Source: Stictocephala bisonia (lineage: Eukaryota; Arthropoda; Insecta; Hemiptera; Membracidae). Taken from it: 64,000 nucleotides of DNA. The position numbers and the translations under genes were made by a program. The stretch lies in the NCBI GenBank assembly GCA_035578905.1, contig JAQJVL010000328.1, positions 889,240-953,239 of the forward strand, written 5' to 3'. The notes beneath the pieces are model-generated. The model was not told the DNA's origin and made no database searches. It saw only the letters and a program-made list of their open reading frames with translations. Numbering within the stretch: position 1 is the first letter of the stretch; each line of letters starts with the position of its first letter. Shown here piece after piece: positions 59,641 through 64,000 of this stretch.

Positions 59641-62600
59641 TAATGAATGATTATTAATAATTCATTAATGTAAATTGCATTAATTATTTCTCATATAATT
59701 TACATTAAATCTGACATGCAAATTATGTCATACAATTTAGAAATGTACGATTCTCATAAAATGTATGGGTTAAGTGTGTAACTTAACACGTTTGCGTATG
59801 GAATTTCCCTTTTCTCTTTCCAGGTTATGATTAGTACATTACACCACTTTATGTGTTATTTCCATTTTAGAGTTTGTATTTTATCCAGTTTTATCCTTTT
59901 AATTAGCTTAATGATTACGTTAATACCATTAATTTTGTATCAAATCAATTACTTTTTAATGTTCTTCATAGCAATTAAATTGAAACTAAACATACATATT
60001 TACTACGACTGGCTAATATTGAGATTGCAAGGGTTTACAATAATTACAAGAACTTTTTTTTTTTCAAAGTAAACATTCTAGGAATCACGTATAATAATAT
60101 ATTCGTGAAACTCAGTTAACATTTCAACGTTTTAAATTTTAGTTTTTTTTTACTAATTGTTAAGTAGAAACTAGTTAAAAAATAGGACAAGACAAATGAT
60201 TAGTGTTTTTTGTCCTTGAACAACGATAAAAAATGTTTATAGCAAAAATAAAAACCTGTAATGTATAAGGTGAGGCACAAAATTAAACTAGCTAAATATT
60301 TGTACATTATTTGTAGAAATAGAATTATTATTAGATTTATACCAGAGGTTCAAACTCAAGTATATTGTATTTTAAACCTATAGTAATATCATTGATTATA
60401 TACACAAATACATTTCCCATCCAATATTAAATTTTGAGTCTCAAAATATCAGCTGTTTTTGTGGTCCATTGTGGAGCGCTAGTGGAGTCCCGTGTAAATG
60501 TAATGCAGTTTAAAACAGCGTGGATGCGGGCCTCACTAACTAACAGAATTACTGCCACAAATATTTCTATTAGATGGTTCATCTATTGCAGGTTTATATA
60601 ATCAATGGTAATTGATCAATTAATACTTTGATGAATTAAAAACATATCGGAGAAAGATTTTAATTCTCTTACTTGATAATTACTAATTTATTACTGTTAA
60701 TACATCATTAAAAGGTTATTTTAAATAATTAAAATCAGCCACAATAAATGGCAAATTTAAAAGTGTACCGTTACACCTTGTTTCTGTTTTGTTGTAGAGC
60801 CCTCGCAAGGGTTGGGGTCGGGCGAGGGTCCCCACTGTTATCTCATTTAGAATTCATTGCCTCACTTAGCAAACCAATCACGACTTCCAACTTTTCTATT
60901 TCACACTTTTAATTTCCTCCCAACCTTTTTATTGCTGCTTCAATTTTGTTAACGACCTCTTTTGGTAATTAATGCAATACTTATTTATCGCCTTTCAAAG
61001 TATTTTGTCAATTAATTACTTTGGAATTAACACTTCACTAATTGCGTGGATTGAATACCCCAATTATAGTCTGACTAACTTATTTTAAAGCAATTATGCT
61101 ACTTGTATATATAGTTATATGAACGTTCAATGATCATTTCTGCTTTTTATAGTAGAATTATGACTTGTGTTCTCTTTTACGAAGCCCCGATTTCATAATA
61201 TTGAACCATTTTTTATTTTCAACCAGTTGAAAAACATGAAAATTAGTTAACAAATATATCTTTTTACAGTAGCTAAAACCGGATACGCTTTCTTGTAGCC
61301 TAGTCTAAATGCTGATAGAAATCTATTTTTTTTTTTAAATTTATTTGTTGGATATAAAAATAAACGTTGACTTACAAGGATATGAAATAGAAATAATTTT
61401 CACACTAATCAGCTGGTTTCAGTATCCCTTTATCAGTACTGACATTTATTTTCATTTGTTAAATGTAGTTAGTACGATTGATAATTGAAATGTCATGTTC
61501 ATCTTTTCAATTCTAGGAACTAAATATATTTAAGAATGCTCTTGTATATAAATGTAATATTTTTTTAATTCCAATTGAATCCGTTCATTTTTCGATATTT
61601 GTGTACACAAACACACGGTAGTTAGATTTATATGTATGGATGTAATAAAGAACAATAGATTCTTACAGTTTACCGGTTTTCTGTTGCTCTTTATAAAAGT
61701 ACAGACCTCTTTAGACAACGCTTTATCTGAAATAATACCTATAAATTCACAATAATACACTCTCGATGGAGTAAGACGCAGACCTGCCACGTTTACCTTT
61801 GAAGCCATATTTTTAATCTCGTTGAAATAAAATAATATAAACGTCTTTTCTATACAACAATCTCTTTTTACTGTTCATGATTGATGTTCATTATGGCAAC
61901 GCTAGCCTGATTAAAACGTCTTATGTAATTTTACATTATGATATTCACAAAATTGTGATAAGGAAAACAATTAATATTGGTTACATAAAAGATATGTGTT
62001 GCAAGAAAATTATCAACCCATGAAGCTTCTCTAATTAATTTCACTTTTTCTAGTCTCCCCTTGTACCAAATATCAAAGTAAGACTCATAGAAAAACCTAT
62101 TCTCACTTTTATTTTTATTGTCTATGTGATTATTAATTTATCATTTAATTTAACGACAATTTGCGCGTATCATTGTCAATATAATGGCAATTTATAAGCT
62201 TAAATTATATTGTTAAATATATGTTTGGGAAAATGTGAAACAAACTAGTTTTGATTTGATTTAAGCCTTATTCTGCAGTAATTTTATATTAATGGTGAGT
62301 TCAGGCTAAAATTGCTAATACAGAAGTGTGATTAATCATTATCATAGTTCAGGTTGTGTTTATTATGTTTAATTACGCTCCCGTAGATTTACTTATAAAT
62401 TTGTTTCAATATCAAGATATTATATTTGATACAGTAAATATTTATGATACGAAACGAAGAAATTATTTTAATAATTTTTTTAGTATTATGTCAATGATAT
62501 TTTGCAAATACAAGTTAAAACTATATTGTATATATGTGTGAAAAGAAGTTGATAGACAAGATGAAAAAGAAATGTTTAAATATGTTTGATAATGTATGCC

Positions 62601-63230
62601 AGTCACAACAAGACAACTTTGTTTACGAAAACAAAAAATTAAACGATTAGACTTTTCATTCACAACAATCCACCGAAGTTACACAAATAAAGGGATTCCA
62701 AGACAATAATTGTATTTATGGACACAGAAGATAAATCAATTAAAATGTGTTATAAAATTTATTATTGGAAGATTCGAAGTAGACTTTCCAAGATGAGACG
62801 TAGAGAGTGAGTCTCCAAAAAAAGGCCCTTGGTAAGGAAATAATTTACATAATCATACGACATTTAGTAAGAGGCGTTATCAAATCACTTGAACGCATCT
62901 GAACAAACAAATCAATAATATGCAATGACAAATTTTGAGATATGCAGGTAGCTGCATATCATGTTTGGTCCAAAAGAGAAAAATTATTTGTACCGATAAT
63001 TTTGATAAATTACAAACGAATACTAAATTTACTTACTGGCATAAACAAAATTACCTTACTACGGTGTAATTTTTGTAGCCATCCAATCAAGTGTTAAAGT
63101 GCGCAATTTCTGGTTTGATTAATTCGCCCGGAAATTCCTGAGGCACAGACAGAATTTCACTCTCAGTGTTGGGCGATTGACTGATTTGTTTGCAGCTGCG
63201 AGGGTAGACTGCGATCTCTGATAAATCTAT
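59641..63230. other. A+T-rich stretch, no gene called
   Basis: Contains a balanced-composition block at 60.77-61.05 kb (with 'ggttggggtcgggcgagggt' and several TAATTA-type sites) that looks like possible regulatory DNA. On the minus strand at 61808 an ATG GCT TCA AAG is followed by gtaaac and could be a tiny first exon. Neither is supported enough to call. Confidence 0.4.
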
Positions 63231-63233
63231 TAA

Positions 63234-63425
63234 CTACTGAGAGCCCGGGAGCAGTATAGGTGGCCGAGGACCGATCCTATCATGGCGGCAACCATTAGGG
63301 TCTTTGATGGTATCACACGTTTTGATCTGTACAACGCGTTTCCGCTTGAACTCCGCTAGGTAGTCCGGCTGGGGTCTACGGCAGCCTTGTAAATTCACGC
63401 AAGTAAATTCAAGCCTTGTAAAGTA
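63234..63425 (-). CDS. Putative 3'-terminal exon, unknown protein
   Basis: On the minus strand an acceptor 'cacctattttccacag' ends at 63426 and opens 63 codons (beginning YFTRLEFTCVNLQGCRR) to TAG at 63234-63236. Codon third positions are G+C-rich (ccg gac tac cta gcg gag ttc aag cgg), unlike the A+T-rich flanks, which is a good coding sign. Four cysteines and a basic KRKR stretch are present; the end is proline-rich (GPRPPILLPGSQ). Earlier exons would lie beyond the right edge. I do not recognise the protein. The exon could instead continue past a cryptic donor, or be an old element's ORF. Confidence 0.4.
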   Translation of the reverse strand, partial: YFTRLEFTCVNLQGCRRPQPDYLAEFKRKRVVQIKTCDTIKDPNGCRHDRIGPRPPILLPGSQ

Positions 63426-63584
63426 CTGTGGAAAATAGGTGAAGTACATACTACAAATGGTAAGCCAGGTAGTGAGTGAATATTTCAATCAGCTGACTGT
63501 GGACCATCACAATCTCAAACTATTTGATAGTTTTCTGTTTGGGTATGTGAAAGATTCCTTGATCTTTTATTATTATTATTTTAT

Positions 63585-63738
63585 TTAGCCATCCTACAAC
63601 ATAGTGACTAAGACTTCGGACGTGAGAGCAAGGTTCGATTCCCCAACTGAGTTAAAACTGAGTCTTTTAGCGATTGGTACATCACAGGCCTACAGACCCA
63701 TGTGAACTGGCGAATGAAACAAAGCAAAAGTAGTTAAT
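63585..63738 (+). mobile_element. tRNA-derived SINE, copy 2
   Basis: 'ttagccatcctacaacatag' (A-box region) is followed by a perfect B box 'ggttcgattcc' at about 63633, then 'ccaactgagtta' and the shared 'cacaggcctacagaccca' block. It runs into an A+T-rich tail. Same family as 19785-19956, opposite strand. Confidence 0.75.
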
Positions 63739-63814
63739 CAAATAAGATTATAAATAGTCTAAAATAACTAAGAGTATCTTAGTTAGCACATATTAGTATA
63801 AATACAAAATAAAA

Positions 63815-63955
63815 TAATCTCAAACAAAAAAATATTACAATATGAGTAAAAAAGTATTAATGAGTGTGATTGATTTTGGCAGGCCACATTTACTATTATC
63901 ATAATTAAACCATTGTTCTTAGATTGTAATACATTTTTTATTACTTTTTTCGTAA
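63815..63955. mobile_element. Degenerate fold-back element, possible copy 4
   Basis: 'gtgtgattgattttggcagg' plus 'ccacattta' resembles the 'gatcgatttcggtgaaccac' core. 'attacaatatgag..aaaaaagta' and 'ttgtaatacattttttatta' give weak inverted arms. Heavily diverged. Confidence 0.4.
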
Positions 63956-64000
63956 AATATCAAGTTGAATAGTAAAAATAAATAATATTTATTTGTAGAA

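Noticed and set aside
61797..61808. Tiny first coding exon ATG GCT TCA AAG followed by gtaaac on the minus strand
   Set aside because: Four codons and a weak donor are too little evidence, and no partner exon was seen.

Overview
The window is eukaryotic and almost certainly from an insect. It is A+T-rich and dominated by transposable elements and tandem repeats, with no bacterial gene organisation. tRNA-derived SINEs, decayed LINE reverse transcriptase, TTAGG-like tracts and Tc1/mariner-, hAT- and Academ-like DNA elements fit an arthropod. I cannot name the order from sequence alone. There is no complete host gene.

The best-supported feature is a three-layer nested insertion at about 25.98-34.69 kb. 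The outermost, least certain layer is a hAT-like non-autonomous element that split an old C-rich minisatellite. Inside it lies a TA-flanked Tc1/mariner-group element (26505-34129) with ~345-bp inverted repeats. Its transposase has a D..D..E triad whose last two residues are 82 apart (DD82E). That reading frame is interrupted by a third element (27378-31924) with ~1-kb, ~99% identical inverted repeats. Removing the inner element plus one copy of a 3-bp CAA duplication restores the transposase frame exactly. The inner element carries a broken gene on the minus strand: an XPG/FEN-like nuclease with an eight-cysteine C-terminal domain, the signature reported for Academ transposons. The gene has one nonsense codon and two single-base frameshifts.

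Other mobile DNA: three copies of a MITE family, each with a recognisable 8-bp target duplication (11.3, 17.5 and 54.6 kb); a 1.4-kb TA/TATA-flanked element with three ~290-bp arm copies (18.1-19.5 kb); a fold-back family with a conserved core (12.8, 38.0, 56.5 and possibly 63.8 kb); a ~430-bp interspersed family (12.2, 16.4, 41.4 and 53.1 kb); two copies of one tRNA-derived SINE (19.8 and 63.6 kb); an RTE/SINE-like element (23.1 kb); and five decayed LINE reverse transcriptase fragments (40.6, 42.2, 43.4, 47.9 and 59.4 kb).

Tandem repeats are abundant: a 44-bp array at the left edge, a 106-bp array (2.55 kb), a ~500-bp (CT)n run (8.0 kb), a 164-bp array (9.1 kb), a 35-bp array (50.7-51.8 kb) and several related G- or C-rich minisatellites.

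Host coding sequence is tentative. Three phase-compatible putative exons lie on the minus strand at 24.70-22.08 kb, and a putative terminal exon lies on the minus strand at 63.43-63.23 kb. The remaining long stretches are A+T-rich DNA in which I see no gene.
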